Origin: Ditylenchus dipsaci
Lineage: Eukaryota; Nematoda; Chromadorea; Rhabditida; Anguinidae
DNA: 64,000 nucleotides
Direction of reading: 5' to 3'
Assembly: GCA_004194705.1 (NCBI GenBank)
Contig: SADC01001204.1
Coordinates: 3,119,673-3,183,672 of the forward strand
Positions 1 through 12,960 of the stretch are shown here, in pieces. The translations under genes and the position numbers were made by a program. The notes beneath the pieces were generated by a model, which saw only the letters and a list, made by a program, of their open reading frames with translations, had not been told where the DNA came from and ran no database searches. Position 1 is the stretch's first letter. The number at the start of each line of letters is the position of its first letter.

Positions 1-5
1 CTTAC

Positions 6-547
6 TTCTTGGTGTGAGTGGTACTCATTAAAGTCAAACTCAGATAGATTGACTGCCTTAATATTTTCATCAAGTGAGGCGGACGGTGGAGGCCGAGGAG
101 TGTCAATAGCATCGTCTCGCACAATTCTACATCAAAGGTAATTTAATACAGCTACAAAGCAATCTATGAACTCACTGCCCCATATTCTCCAGCTTAACAG
201 CAGGAGTCATTTGAGAATTGGCACCCAAGTAACTGAGAAGCTGAGCCTTCAGCTCTGGACTCGCAAAAATTTCAGTGGGTTTACCAATGGTAAGTGACTG
301 TTTCCAAAAGTCGATATTTTCGCCAAAAACTTTGGACAGGCCCGAAAGAATGTTGAGATCGGACTCAGATTTGGGGATGATTTCCAAAAGTTGGTAGCTA
401 AAATTTTTTTAGTAAAAACTTCAGTATTAAAAAACTATATTATCTAAGTCACCCTTCATAATCTTTGGCAGCTTGGTAATCGATTTTGGCAGCTGAAGCA
501 GTAAAAGCAAGCAATGTTAAAATGTAAAAGCAATAATTTAAGAACAT
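6..547 (-). CDS. Secreted M14A metallocarboxypeptidase, N-terminal prepropeptide part (runs off left edge)
   Basis: Three minus-strand exons, read by eye, join in phase: 547-453, 397-176 and 126-6, with donor GTAAG at 5-1 leading out of the window. The start (ATG at 547) opens a hydrophobic signal peptide (MFLNYCFYILTLLAFTASA). The next about 75 residues match the activation peptide of A/B-type carboxypeptidases: YQLLEIIPKSESDLNILSGL, then DFWKQSLTIGKPTEIFASPE, then a basic-acidic linker IVRDD. The last exon ends in FDFNEYHSHQE, the usual entry to the zinc-peptidase domain (F-Y--YH---EI). The catalytic zinc ligands lie outside the window. By family knowledge it is a secreted zymogen activated by removing the prodomain, typical of a digestive enzyme. 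All three exons keep frame with no indel, which is unusual for this window. Confidence 0.85.
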
Positions 548-1084
548 GTTCAACACTGTTTTTTGGAAATGAGAATTTTCGGAGCTTGGAAAATGACCAA
601 TACTTTTATTTTCTTCTATGTAAAATGTTCTTTTATACTTGGTCCCTTTATTGTGTTTAGTCTACACTCAACAATCGAGAAAACAATAAATCGGCACTTT
701 GTTTGAATGCAAACCAAGGTTTGTGTGAGCAGGCTATTGTTCAGGTATTTGGTTAAACAATGTGCGCGACTTTTATGACCGCAAATACATGTTAATATGA
801 AAGTCTAAGCAAATAAAATAAATATCAACAAAATATTTTTTTGGATAGAAAGTAGTGTTGGGTGAGAGTATTAGATTATTGTCTCGTGAATGACCCCTCC
901 TCGTTCTCACATTCTCTCTAGTTTCTTTATTCAGGGCTGCGATCTAAAAATTTTTCAAAGGGAAGTTTGGGCAAAAAAGGACATTTTGACCCTTTTTGGA
1001 GAAAAAAATTATTTTGACCAGTGCTTGTTTCTATTTTGAAGCGAAAACTTATTTGATTAAAACTTCAAAAATAAAAAATATTTG

Positions 1085-1727
1085 GCGCTACTTGGATATA
1101 GCCCCCCCCCCCAATTAATTTTTTTTAAAGTGTTTCCAAACACCCTATATCGACCTAAAATTGCCTCAGGAGTTCAAAAAAGGCATTATTTTTGAGTTCT
1201 GGTCAATAAAAAATTGAGTTTTGGGACCACCCAAAATCACCCATTTCGACCATTTTTATAGAGATTTAAGTCTGTATTTGGGTGGAAATAGACCAAAAAG
1301 CATAAAAAACTCTGGTATGCATACATTTTTTATGCATCGAGAGTCACTTTCGAGTGATTTGCGTCAAAGGTATGTGGGTGTGCGCATCTCAACCCCAAGC
1401 AACCAAGCCCCCTGCGCCCCGAAGGCAGCTAGGCAGGTTAGAGATGGATAGCTTAGAGATAGAGATATATTAGACGTAATTTTGAGCAAGACTCTTGATC
1501 AAAAATGCATTTAGAGGCTCTTTTTGCCAAGTCCCATGTTGAAAAATATAGTAAAACAGATAAAAAGTCGAAATTGCAAAATGCTCAAAACACAGTTTTT
1601 TCTCTACAAGAACTCAAAAATAATGTCTTTTTTGAACTCTTGAAGCCATTTTACGTCGATATAGGGTGTTTGGAAACACTTTTAAAAAAAGTTGAGTTGG
1701 GGGGGGGGGGGTATATCCAAGTAGGGT
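1085..1727. mobile_element. Palindromic MITE with CTACTTGGATATA ends
   Basis: An inverted-repeat element of about 640 bp. The left end reads CGCTACTTGGATATA plus a C-run and then a stretch containing CACCCTATATCGACC; the right end (about 1620-1727) is its reverse complement with a G-run. The middle (1305-1540) is the shared core seen in four other places (CTCTGGTATGCAT... CACTTTCGAGTGATTTG). The same ends occur at 61702-62990. It carries no coding sequence. Confidence 0.7.
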
Positions 1728-1977
1728 CAAATATTTGATGTCCCGAAAAGGAAAAATATTTTAAAAAAGGACAGATCGCAACCCTCCTTTATTTCTCACA
1801 ATGATACTGAAAAGCAACACAGTAATAAAAATTTGTTTGAAAAATACGACACTACTATGATATCCCCCCCCTCCCAAATCGGTAAAATTACGACTCGCTA
1901 CAAATTGTGACTCGCTACAGTTTTGAATTTTTTTAAGGTTAATCATTTTTCTGTGGCAAATTAACTTTTTTTGTGGC

Positions 1978-4034
<2,057 letters not shown>

Positions 4035-4149
4035 GCGCCTTACGGCCCTGTTCACCTTGTTCACCAACTATGGTATACGGCCGAAATCTAGGATAGGTTT
4101 GTCAGTGTAAGTCTCAAAGGACAACGGTTTTGAGCGTAGCGGTTTTCTT

Positions 4150-4322
4150 CCGCCAATTCCCATTTTTCTAATCATTGAACTTCTGCACGGATTTTTTTAA
4201 TTTGGTTTCTAACAAAGCAAAGCCTACAATTTAATTTTAAGTATAGATTTTCGGAAACTAAGTTGAAAAATCCGTAAATAAATTTAATGATTGGGGAAAA
4301 ATTTGAATTGGGGGACAACCAT
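4150..4322. mobile_element. Palindromic MITE, CCGCCAATTC family
   Basis: Short palindrome with CCGCCAATTCCCATTTTTC at one side and AATTGGGGGACAACC at the other, with a centre resembling GGTTTCTAACAAAGCAAAGC. Related copies occur at 9376-9615, 9705-9912, 18280-18515 and 22275-22470. A half-copy starts near 58970. Confidence 0.65.
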
Positions 4323-4328
4323 GGTTAT

Positions 4329-4879
4329 TTTAACACGAGAACGGCTGACCGGGACAAGCGGACGATCTGGTGCAGTTTTAACGTAGATCATTTCGTATAA
4401 ATGCATTTATGCGAGCTTCAATATGTTTTGCAAAAAGTGGGACAACCAGCGTCCAACTCGCAAAACCACCATTTTCTGGCATGTCAAATTTCCACCTAAG
4501 GCGCTCAAGAGCACGTCATAGCTGTGTAAACCTGCTTGATGCTTGGTAATACTTGTAGAGAAATTCAAGAGCTACAAGATGAGCAAAAAACAACACATGA
4601 ATTCGACAAAGGTCATTCAGAAATTACAGCATAAGAGGTAAAACCAGCTGTTTTCCCAGTATTAGAATATGAAGGATACTGTGTTTACAACATTTGACTT
4701 ATACCGTTAAAACATTTGACTTATGCCGCTGGGAGATTGTTAAACTTGACTGAAATGGTCGTGAATTAAAAAGCTGTTATTAGGTCACTTCATGACTAGC
4801 ACTCCCTTACACAAAATGATCTACGTGAAAAACTGCACCAGATCGTCCGCTTGTCCCGGTCAGCCGCTCTCGTGTTAAC
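4329..4879. mobile_element. Non-autonomous element with about 65-bp terminal inverted repeats
   Basis: The left end (4329-4398: TTAACACGAGAACGGCTGAC and onward through GCAGTTTTAACGTAGATCATTT) is repeated inverted at 4812-4879. The interior of about 410 bp has no supported coding sequence. This TIR is not shared with any other element in the window. Confidence 0.7.
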
Positions 4880-5460
4880 GGAACATCGAAAAAGGTGAAT
4901 TAATAAAATTGTATAGTGAAAAAATTCTCAAAAAGAACTACAAAGCTATTTGAAAAAATTTATTTATAAAAAACAATTATTAAATATATATTTAAAAGTC
5001 GAGTTCAGTCGTTTGAAAGTAGTTTTACAATCTATGAAAGAAAAACTGATTCAAACCGCTTTAATTTCAGGTTATTGTCAAGTATTGGCAGACTTGACAA
5101 AAAGTTTCCTCAATAGAAGCATCAGCATTTATCTTAATTTTAAATTTTAATTTTCAATCTACCTCAAGCGCACGTAAGTAGAAAATTTTGGAGAATGATT
5201 TTTTTTGGAGCTTAGCCTGTGATACTTTGTGATATTGTGATATTTAAAGGCATACTATAAAATAGGTAATATTTTTTTTCTCGTTGAAGATTTGCTTCCA
5301 ATATACAATCATGTTCTCAAAATTTCGCTTCTAGCTTCTTTATACAAAAAACTTTAAGACAGTATATCGACTGCTCGACATTGAAAAAAGTGAGTTTGAA
5401 GATCAGGGTTTTTTAGGGTTTTGCTTAAAGCGAATTTTTCGACCTAATTTTGAGTAAAAA
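4880..5460. other. Intergenic, nothing recognised
   Basis: AT-rich sequence. One 66-codon open frame (4950-5150, plus) has no recognisable motif and is low in complexity, so I do not call it a gene. Confidence 0.5.
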
Positions 5461-5465
5461 TGGTA

Positions 5466-5551
5466 CAGTCAACCCTTGATTTAACGACACCCCTGGGGAC
5501 CGACTTAAGGTGTCGTTAAATCGAGGATGTCGTTAAATCGAGGGTTGACTG
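5466..5551. mobile_element. pogo-like MITE, cassette GATTTAACGACACC
   Basis: An 86-bp element with CAGTCAACCCTTGATTTAAC at the left, the inverse at the right, and TA on both sides (5464-5465, 5552-5553). CAG ends and a TA target duplication fit the pogo/Tigger branch of Tc1/mariner. The cassette recurs inside the element as GGTGTCGTTAAATCGAGG. Confidence 0.8.
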
Positions 5552-5560
5552 TATACGGTA

Positions 5561-5990
5561 CAGTCAAACCTCGATATAGTGGCCCCCACCTCAAGTTCGT
5601 TCCCACCTAGGGTCCGACACTTTTTTTAACCCTGTTTTTGAAATAATTTATTGATTATGTTATGACAGTCTGGTCGCAAATATCGTAAGGATTCCGATTT
5701 TGCCGATCGTTTTTTTAATAACTAAATAGTTTTGCATTTAAAAAGCAAAACCTCGATATAGTGGCCCTCTAATTTTTTTAAGGGGGCCACTATATCGAGG
5801 TTTTGCTTTTTAAATGCAAAAACTATTTAGTTATTAAAAAACGATCGGCAAAATCGGAATCCTTACGATATTTGCGACCAGACTGTCATAACATAATCAA
5901 TAAATTATTTCAAAAACAGGGTTAAAAAAAGTGTCGGACCCTAGGTGGGAACGAACTTGAGGTGGGGGCCACTATATCGAGGTTTGACTG
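5561..5990. mobile_element. 430-bp perfectly palindromic pogo-like MITE, cassette GATATAGTGGCCCC
   Basis: CAGTCAAACCTCGATATAGT starts the element and its inverse ends it, with TA on both sides. The whole element folds on itself around 5775. The cassette CCTCGATATAGTGGCC appears at both ends and again on both sides of the centre (5752-5770 and 5784-5808). The arm body (GGGTCCGACACTTTTTTTAA and ATTCCGATTTTGCCGATCG) is shared with the elements at 20036, 24029 and 28433, whose cassettes differ. Confidence 0.85.
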
Positions 5991-6300
5991 TATTCATTGA
6001 AATTATTGCCCTAACACTTTCGAGTATACTTTTTTTTAATCCAATGTTTCTTTTGCCTTTTTCCCAAAACCTTTCTTTCTATCAATTACTGTATCCTGTC
6101 GCCGAAAAAGCGCAATAAAAATTTCAGATTAAAAAAAAACACACCAAAAGGCTGAAAATTTGGTTGCTTTCATTGTCTTGACTTTCTTGTACTTCTAATT
6201 TTCTATCTTATTTTCGCAGACGAACCACAGTAAATTTACCTGGTTAGGAAGATGAGAATCAGCGCTACAAGATATACACTCATCATGAAGGTACACTTAC

Positions 6301-6769
6301 GGCTCTACCCTGTTTCCGCCAAAAATCTATATAGCCAAAACAGTTACATCTTTAATTCATTAGTTTGCTATATATGAGTTTTCTACGTAATTTAGTGAAT
6401 CTTATCAATTATAAGTTGAGCTCAAGTTCATGGAGAGAGAAAGGGCTACATTAAAGCGTGTAAGGCTGTAAATGACCATGTCTGCAAATTTTACTAAAAA
6501 AACAAAAATTCTGAAAAATAATCCAGGAGTCTGGAAATTTTCGGAACTTCTGGTTTTTTAGTGAAATTTTCAGACATGGTCATCTGCAACCTTATACGAT
6601 TGATGTAGCCCTTCTCTCTCCCATGAACTTGAGCATCAACTTGTAAATGATAATATTCACGAAATTACATAGAAAACCCATATGTAGCAAACTAATTAAT
6701 TAAAGATATAACTGTTTCGACTACAATGATTTTTGGCGGAAAAAATTTGGGCGGAAACAAGGTAGAGCC
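6301..6769. mobile_element. hAT-like palindromic MITE with exact 8-bp target duplication
   Basis: The ends GGCTCTACCCTGTTTCCGCC and its inverse enclose a palindrome of about 470 bp. The octamer ACACTTAC lies immediately outside both ends (6293-6300 and 6770-6777). An 8-bp target duplication is the hallmark of hAT transposition. It has no coding capacity. Confidence 0.85.
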
Positions 6770-6898
6770 ACACTTACGCTCCGAAAGTATGCCACGTAGC
6801 TTTATGAGAATGTCGTTATTTTAAAATCATTGCGTTGAAAGCTTCATTGTCTTAAGAGAAAATTTTTTCAATTGTCTTTCTCGTTGACGGGCAAAGCT

Positions 6899-8198
6899 TT
6901 TCCTTGCTGCTAAAAGACTTCTTTTTGCTCCCAAAGGACTTTTTTTGCTGCTAATTTTGTCTGCTGCAAAAAGACTTTTTTTTGCTCCAAGAAGACTTTT
7001 TTTTGCTGCAAAAAGACTTTTCGTGCTGCAAAAAGACTTTTTTTTTTGCTGCTAAAATACTTTTTTTTGCTGCTAAAATACTTTTTTGCTGCAAATATTG
7101 TTTTGCTTCACATGCCTTCTCCGCAACATTTTTCACTAGAAATATCAATTATTATACCTATTTTGCGGTCAATTTGTCCACAAAACTTTTATTATTTCTT
7201 AGGAACGAATAAACCATGCTATACAACCCAAAATTGTGTGCTGAAAACAGTTTGTTGAGACCGAAATTCTGTTTTGACTAACTAGAATCTCAATACTCTG
7301 GGTTATTCATGAAAAAACAGTACCCACTTTAAGGTAGTCGCGTCATATGCACTTGGACGGGGGGGGGCGCACTTTATGTTGATTTGAGAAAAGTGTTTAA
7401 ACATCTGCTAAGTAACTTTTTTACGCTCAGAATGATTTAAAGCTATTTTCTGACACCTTCCTAAATGAAAAATCAATTTTTGGAAAAAAATTCAACCAAA
7501 ATTTAAGTTTTTATTTAATTTTTGCCCCTGAAATGCATAAATACCAGGTAGTCGACCTTAAAATTAAGGGAAGCATTCAGACTGAGGATGTATATAATTA
7601 TATCATGCCTAGAGCAGTGCCTTGAGTGATTTAGTGTGTATAAATTTAGTGTGTATGAAAAGTCGGTTTTTGCCGCGAAATTTTTAGGCGGTACTTAAGT
7701 TGTTCAGCCAGACCCCACCTGGAGAATAAGGAACTACCTAGGTTTCGAAAGTGTGATTAATTGATCTGTGGACGAATTGACGTGTGGACGAATTGGCGAA
7801 TGCACGAATTGACTGTGGACGCATTGACTGTAAACGAATTGACCGCAAAATATGTATAATAATTGATATTTCTAGTGAAAAATGCTGCGAAGAAGGCATG
7901 TGAAGCAAAACAATATTTGCAGCAAAAAAAGTATTTTAGCAGCAAAAAAAGTATTTTAGCAGCACGAAAAGTCTTTTTGCAGCAAAAAAAAGTCTTCTTG
8001 GAGCAAAAAAAGTCTTTTTGCAGCAGACAAAATTAGCAGCAAAAAAAAGTCCTTTGGGAGCAAAAAAAAGTCTTTTTTGCAGCAAAAAAAAGTCTTTTTG
8101 GCGCAAAAAAGTCTTTTTGCAGCAAAAAAATTAGCAGCAAAAAAAAGTCCTTTGGGAGCAAAAAGAAGTCTTTTAGCAGCAAGGAAAAGCTTTGCCCC
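6899..8198. mobile_element. 1.3-kb hAT-like foldback element with TTGCTGCAAAAAGAC arrays
   Basis: The ends GGGCAAAGCTTTTCC and GGAAAAGCTTTGCCCC are flanked by the exact octamer TCGTTGAC on both sides (6891-6898, 8199-8206). The left end lacks one G of the expected GGGG. The terminal 200-300 bp on each side are degenerate tandem arrays of a TTTGCTGCAAAAAGACTTTT-like unit in inverted orientation. The inner arms (7080-7180 and 7845-7945) are also inverted copies. A second tandem motif, ACGAATTGAC, occurs at 7750-7845. Confidence 0.85.
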
Positions 8199-8329
8199 TC
8201 GTTGACGTATTAGTGCGTTATTGCGTTACTTTGTCGGGTGGTTGCTGCTGAATAATTTCTGGCCTATATGAAATGTCGTGCGGTTTCTTATTTAAGTTTG
8301 ATAATGATGCTGCATTCCACTGTTTTCGA

Positions 8330-8479
8330 GGGACACGGACAATTCATCCCCAGGAACTATTCCTCCACGGGACAAATCATCCCAGGACAATATTAACCCA
8401 GAATCGTCCTAGGGATGAATTGTCACTGGGGAGAATTGTCCTGGGGTTAAATTGTCTGGGGATGAATTGTCGGGTACCC
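8330..8479. mobile_element. Short hAT-like foldback element (GGGGATGAATTGTC units)
   Basis: 150 bp made almost only of inverted copies of GACAATTCATCCCC-type units, starting GGGACACGG and ending GGGTACCC. The flanking octamers GTTTTCGA (8322-8329) and ATTTTCGA (8480-8487) agree in 7 of 8 positions. It sits about 90 bp before the first coding exon of the ubiquitin-S30 gene, upstream of the acceptor at 8559-8560. Confidence 0.7.
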
Positions 8480-8560
8480 ATTTTCGATGATTTTAGATCG
8501 ATCAAACCGTATCGAGAATAATCACTTGCGTATATCGCTAATAATATTCTTTGTTTTTAG

Positions 8561-9196
<636 letters not shown>

Positions 9197-9236
9197 TGAA
9201 AAGATCCTTCGTTCGTTATGTTTATTGATTCGTCCG

Positions 9237-9242
9237 AATAAA
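9237..9242 (+). terminator. Polyadenylation signal AATAAA of the ubiquitin-S30 gene
   Basis: AATAAA lies 41 bp after the S30 stop codon on the same strand, a normal distance for a compact housekeeping gene. Confidence 0.75.
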
Positions 9243-9375
9243 GCTTGTTGGTGGTTGTTTGTTGTTTTATGTGTGCGAGTGCGACGATCGTCGGGTTTGT
9301 CAGTCTTTGCGTTTGCCTGAACTGAAGTCACGCTTGATGTTAAGATTTTTTTCTCAAATCTAATTTTTTTTAAAG

Positions 9376-9615
9376 GCCCATGCCCGTGCGTTCCTGACTG
9401 TCCCCTCAATGCAAAAGTTATGGAACATTTTGTCACCAGTTATCACACGCCAATTCCAAATTTTTTCCCAACCACTGAACTTCTGTTCAGATATTTTAAC
9501 TTGGTTTCTAACTAAACAAAGAATTTTAATTTTATGAAACCAAGATGAAAAATCCGAACAGAAGTTCAATGATTAGGATAAAAATTCGAATTGGCAGGGG
9601 ACAACCGCTGCGCGC
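9376..9615. mobile_element. Palindromic MITE, CCGCCAATTC family
   Basis: Starts in AAAGGCCCATGCCCGTGCG, contains CCACTGAACTTCTGTTC and its inverted partner GAACAGAAGTTCAATGATT, and closes with GAATTGGCAGGGGACAACC. It is palindromic and non-coding. Confidence 0.65.
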
Positions 9616-9665
9616 AATAACCATAATCCTTCAGCATAACATAATTAGAACTTAATATTAGGTGT

Positions 9666-10015
9666 ACCGTATTTACTCTATTAAAGGGCCTGACCTCTTC
9701 CTACTCGGTGGTCCCCCGCCAATTCAAAAATTTCCCTTGATCATTGGACTTCTGTACGGATTTTCCGCCACGTTCTAACAAAACTAGGCCTGAAATCAAA
9801 TTTTAGGCTTAGTTTTGTTAGAAACCTAGCGGAAAAATCCGTACAGAAGTCCAATGATCAAGGGAAAATTTTTGAATTGGCGGGGGACCACCGAGTAGGA
9901 AGAGGTCAGGCCCTTTAAGCGGGCATGCCCGTTTTATTTTCAACCCTTCCGTAGGGGGCCCGTTTATCAGACAGTGCCCGTTTGATAGAGAGGGCCCGTT
10001 TATTTTTTCAACAGA
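9666..10015. mobile_element. ACCGTATT-type element interrupted by a second MITE
   Basis: The left end TACCGTATTTACTCTATTAA leads to a GGGCC cassette. Inside sits a complete CCGCCAATTC palindrome (about 9705-9912). After it the host element resumes with GGGCATGCCCGTTTTATTTTC and repeats of GGGCCCGTTTAT. Its right TIR is not preserved. Confidence 0.55.
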
Positions 10016-10214
10016 AAATTGTTTGAAAACTTTTTTAGAGCGAAAAAATTACATTTCTTTGCATTAATATTCTGCGCCTTCTTATACAGATGACTCGTTT
10101 TTTGTGCTCTCTTTTGTCTTTTGTGCACCCACTCCGTCAACGTGTCAAGTGATTAATTTTTTTAATGGGTAGAAATTTGTTTGATTAGAGGGCCGCAGTA
10201 AACAATCAAACAGA

Positions 10215-10960
10215 AGTGGACAAAAAAGCAGAATCGAACCTGTGCACCATTTTGAGCTATAAAACAAAAACGTTCACCCACTGCGGTACCGAGGCTACTT
10301 TTTCAACCCTATATGGCTCCCCCTTTTGAAGTAAGTTCTCGCAGAAAATTCTTGGATAAAATTTCCATTTGTAAGGAAGAGATTTAAACTGTCATAATCT
10401 TAATTAGTTGTTGTTCTGGGAGTTAATTATTTCTGTACAGTCGACGCTCTCTATAACGACGCTCTTTATAATGACTCGCTCTTTATAACGATCCGGAAAA
10501 AGGAACTATTTGGTCCTGAGCTAAGTCATTCAAGTCAAAACGGCGCTCTCTATAACGACTCGGTTTAGTCGGTCCCTTGAGAGTCGTTATAGAGAGCTTT
10601 GACTGTAAACACTGTTTTAAAAAAATCAGGCTTCTGCACTATCAGTTTTTGTGACAAATGTAGTCTTTTAAATAAGGCAGATCATCGAAATCAGACAATT
10701 TAACTCCCCTGGTGTCAATTACACTCATTTTCCACAAAATTAAAAATGAGGCCTAGCCATTTTCATATGAATGCATTAATGCTTATATATTTTCAGCAAA
10801 TGGCTTTAAATTCCACTCGACTCACTGAAGACCAAAGTTCAATAATCTCAAATTTTTCTGACTCATTATTCTCAATTGACTTTGTGATCAAAAAGTTGGA
10901 AAATAATTACGTAAAGCTGCAAGCCTATCTTGAGCACTCAGAAGTAAACACGGTAGTTTC
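10215..10960 (+). repeat. Segmental duplicate of 17175-17900, including exon 1 of the CHK-like gene
   Basis: About 740 bp nearly identical to the region before and through exon 1 of the downstream CHK-like gene: half of a tRNA-headed element (10215-10310), a pogo-like MITE (10438-10605, TA-flanked, cassette CTCTATAACGACGC) and an exon beginning at ATG 10800. That exon encodes MALNSTRLTEDQSSIISNFS and continues through IKKLENNYVKLQAYLEHSE with a GTAAAC donor at the same place as in the 17.7-kb copy. No following exons of the gene are seen nearby, so it is a dead exon copy unless it belongs to an unseen paralogue. Confidence 0.8.
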
Positions 10961-11116
10961 GTTAGAATTCAAGTTAGCATCCGTGCAGATATTTAATTAA
11001 TGATTAGGAAATTTTTTTGGATTGGCTGGGCACAATCAGGGACCTTCACGGGTATGGTCCTCTAGGGGGCACTGCTATTTATTGGCGTGTTAACTTTATT
11101 GTATAATACACTCTCG

Positions 11117-12074
11117 GGGCGGTTATAATAATCGATTTACCCTTATCTTTTACCCTTACCTCTACCTTACCTCTACCCGTTATAATAAAGAAATTTTTAC
11201 CTCTACCCGTTATAATAAAAGCTAGAGGTAAAGGTAGAGGTAAGGGTAAAAAACAACAGGGGGACCAAGGCATATTTTTACCATGGGTGGTAGCAGGGTA
11301 AAATTTTTACCTTCATCTCGATTTTCAAAATATTGTCCCGTAAAGCATTTCTAGAGCAATTTAAGTTCGCTGAACACGAATTTAACGTCCGTTTTTCATT
11401 ATTCTGTGTTGTTTGTTGAGATTTGCTCGCTTTGTTGTACACGCACTGTTTGTCGTATTTTATCGCTCTCATGTCTAGTTATCGTTATGTTTACGCCTGA
11501 GATGTGCAAACGTTTGGTTGAGCTGGTCGCCGAGCACCAAGAGGATCTCTTCCCGAACAGCCGCAAAAGGATTCAGCCGCTGGTCAGAACGCTGCTTGGG
11601 AGACCGTTACCGACACACTCAACACCGAATATCCGGATCAAGGGTCGCACAGCGTGGAGCAGGTCAAGCAAAAGCATTCGAATCTCAAGAAGTTGGCCAA
11701 ACAGGATCTCCAGGATCAGAAAAAGTGAGCCTTATCTTTCTTATTTTATGAAGGATCTTGTGTTGTGGATTGAAATAAATAAGTTGCCGTTTATTTCGTT
11801 TTCGAGAAAAAAGCTGAAGGTAGAGATAGAGGTAAGGGTAAAAGGTAGAGCTAGAGGTAAGGGTAGAGGTAGAGGTAAAGGTAGAGGTAAGGGTAAGGGT
11901 AAGGGTAAGGTAGAGTTAAGGGTAAAAGGTAGAGGTAAGGTAAGGGTAGAGGTAAGGGTAAAAGTTCAAGGTAAAAAAAAGGTAGAGGTAGGGGTAAAAG
12001 GTAGAGGTAAGGGTAAAAGGTAAGGTAGGGGTAAAAGGTAGAGGTAAGGGTAATCTTTATTATAACCGCCCCAG
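11117..12074. mobile_element. Foldback element with GGTAGAGGTAAGGGTAAA arrays, carrying a Myb/SANT-like exon
   Basis: The ends read GGGGCGGTTATAATAAT (11117) and ATTATAACCGCCCC (to 12074). Inside each end are tandem arrays of AGGTAGAGGTAAGGGTAAA-type units in inverted orientation: about 11140-11270 on the left and 11815-12050 on the right. Unique sequence between the arrays contains a Myb/SANT-like coding exon. The array sequence is hexamer-like (GGTAAG, GGTAGA) and produces spurious Lys/Arg/Gly-rich frames. Confidence 0.75.
11488..11730 (+). CDS. Myb/SANT-like DNA-binding domain exon inside a foldback element
   Basis: ATG at 11488 starts MFTPEMCKRLVELVAEHQED and LFPNSRKR. After a one-base shift near 11570 the frame continues as DSAAGQNAAWETVTDTLNTE, then HSVEQVKQKHSNLKKLAKQD. 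This is the three-helix pattern of Myb/SANT-like (Myb_DNA-bind_5 / MADF-like) domains: an early LV-LV hydrophobic helix, a central AW at the second helix, and a final helix Q-K-K--NLK--AK. Such domains occur in regulators of Harbinger-type transposons and in host transcription factors. The gene ends soon after the domain or continues in an exon I do not see. The shift is probably a sequencing error. Confidence 0.6.
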
Positions 12075-12396
12075 AGGGGATCAGGACAAAACACCCCGCC
12101 GAAACACCCCCGGCCGAAACACCCCGCCGAAACACCCCCGCCGAAACACCCCCGCCGAAACACCCCCGGCCGAAACACCCCCGCCGAAACACCCCCATTA
12201 AACTATTTTTACCATGAATCTAATTAACGGCTTTCTTCCAAAAAAGATTTGAGCCACTCTAAAAGAATCAGAATGCTGTAAAAACTGATGAAACATATGT
12301 TATTTTGGTTAGTAAAGAACTGTTTCCGAGAAAAGTCTTCAAGCGAAAATTGACTTTTTCCCCAGTAGACAAAGGTAAATCATTATAAAAGGTAAA

Positions 12397-12625
12397 ATTG
12401 CGACTCGCTACAAATTGTGACTCGCTACAGTTTTGATTTTTTTAATTTCATTTTTTTGACAGTTTTTTTGCATGTTCTTTTAACTTTTTTTAACTTATGC
12501 CTTAGGCTTAGGCAAGGGTAGGCCAGCGCACGTTAGGACGGGCTCAAACGTGTATCCTACACTGAGCACCAAAACGCGCCAATTCGAAAAAACTGTAGCG
12601 AGTCACAATTTGTAGCGAGTCGAAT
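12397..12625. mobile_element. MITE with CGACTCGCTACAAATTGTGA ends
   Basis: CGACTCGCTACAAATTGTGA at the left and TCACAATTTGTAGCGAGTCG at the right form perfect inverted ends. The interior holds half of the CTTAGGCAAGGGTAGGCCAG palindrome family. The same end sequence occurs alone at about 1892-1925, beside the large AT palindrome. Confidence 0.75.
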
Positions 12626-12699
12626 GTCAGTCTTATAAAAAGGTACCCTTATACTCTAAAAAGATGGAATTGGAACATAGTTTTGTCAACTGGGACCTA

Positions 12700-12960
12700 C
12701 CGCGTAAAGAAACTCTGGTATGCATGCTTTTTTCATGCATCCAGAGTCACTTTCGAGTGATTTGTGTCTAAAGTATGTGAGTGTGCGCATCTCAACTCCA
12801 AGCACCCAAGGCCCCTGCGCCCCAAAGGGGGCACAGGGGGCTTGAGGACTAGAGATGCGCGCACACACATACCTTAGACATGATTCCGAGAAGTACTCTT
12901 GATCATAAAATGCATATAGAGTCTCTTTTGCCACGGCCCAGTTGAAAAACATGGTGAGGC
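12700..12960. repeat. Shared palindromic core (ATGCAT / GAGTCACTTTCGAGTGATTT)
   Basis: Contains TGGTATGCATGC, CCAGAGTCACTTTCGAGTGA, a hairpin of CCCCTGCGCC type and GGTGAGTGTGCGC/GCGCGCACAC arms. Copies are at 1305-1540, 21575-21835, 47030-47260 and 62455-62640. Here it is found without the poly-C ends. Confidence 0.65.

Noticed and set aside
11815..12198. Lys/Arg/Gly-rich and Tyr/Leu/Pro-rich frames up to 205 codons
   Set aside because: They read through the GGTAAG/GGTAGA hexamer arrays of a foldback element. Only the Myb/SANT-like part upstream has a domain pattern.
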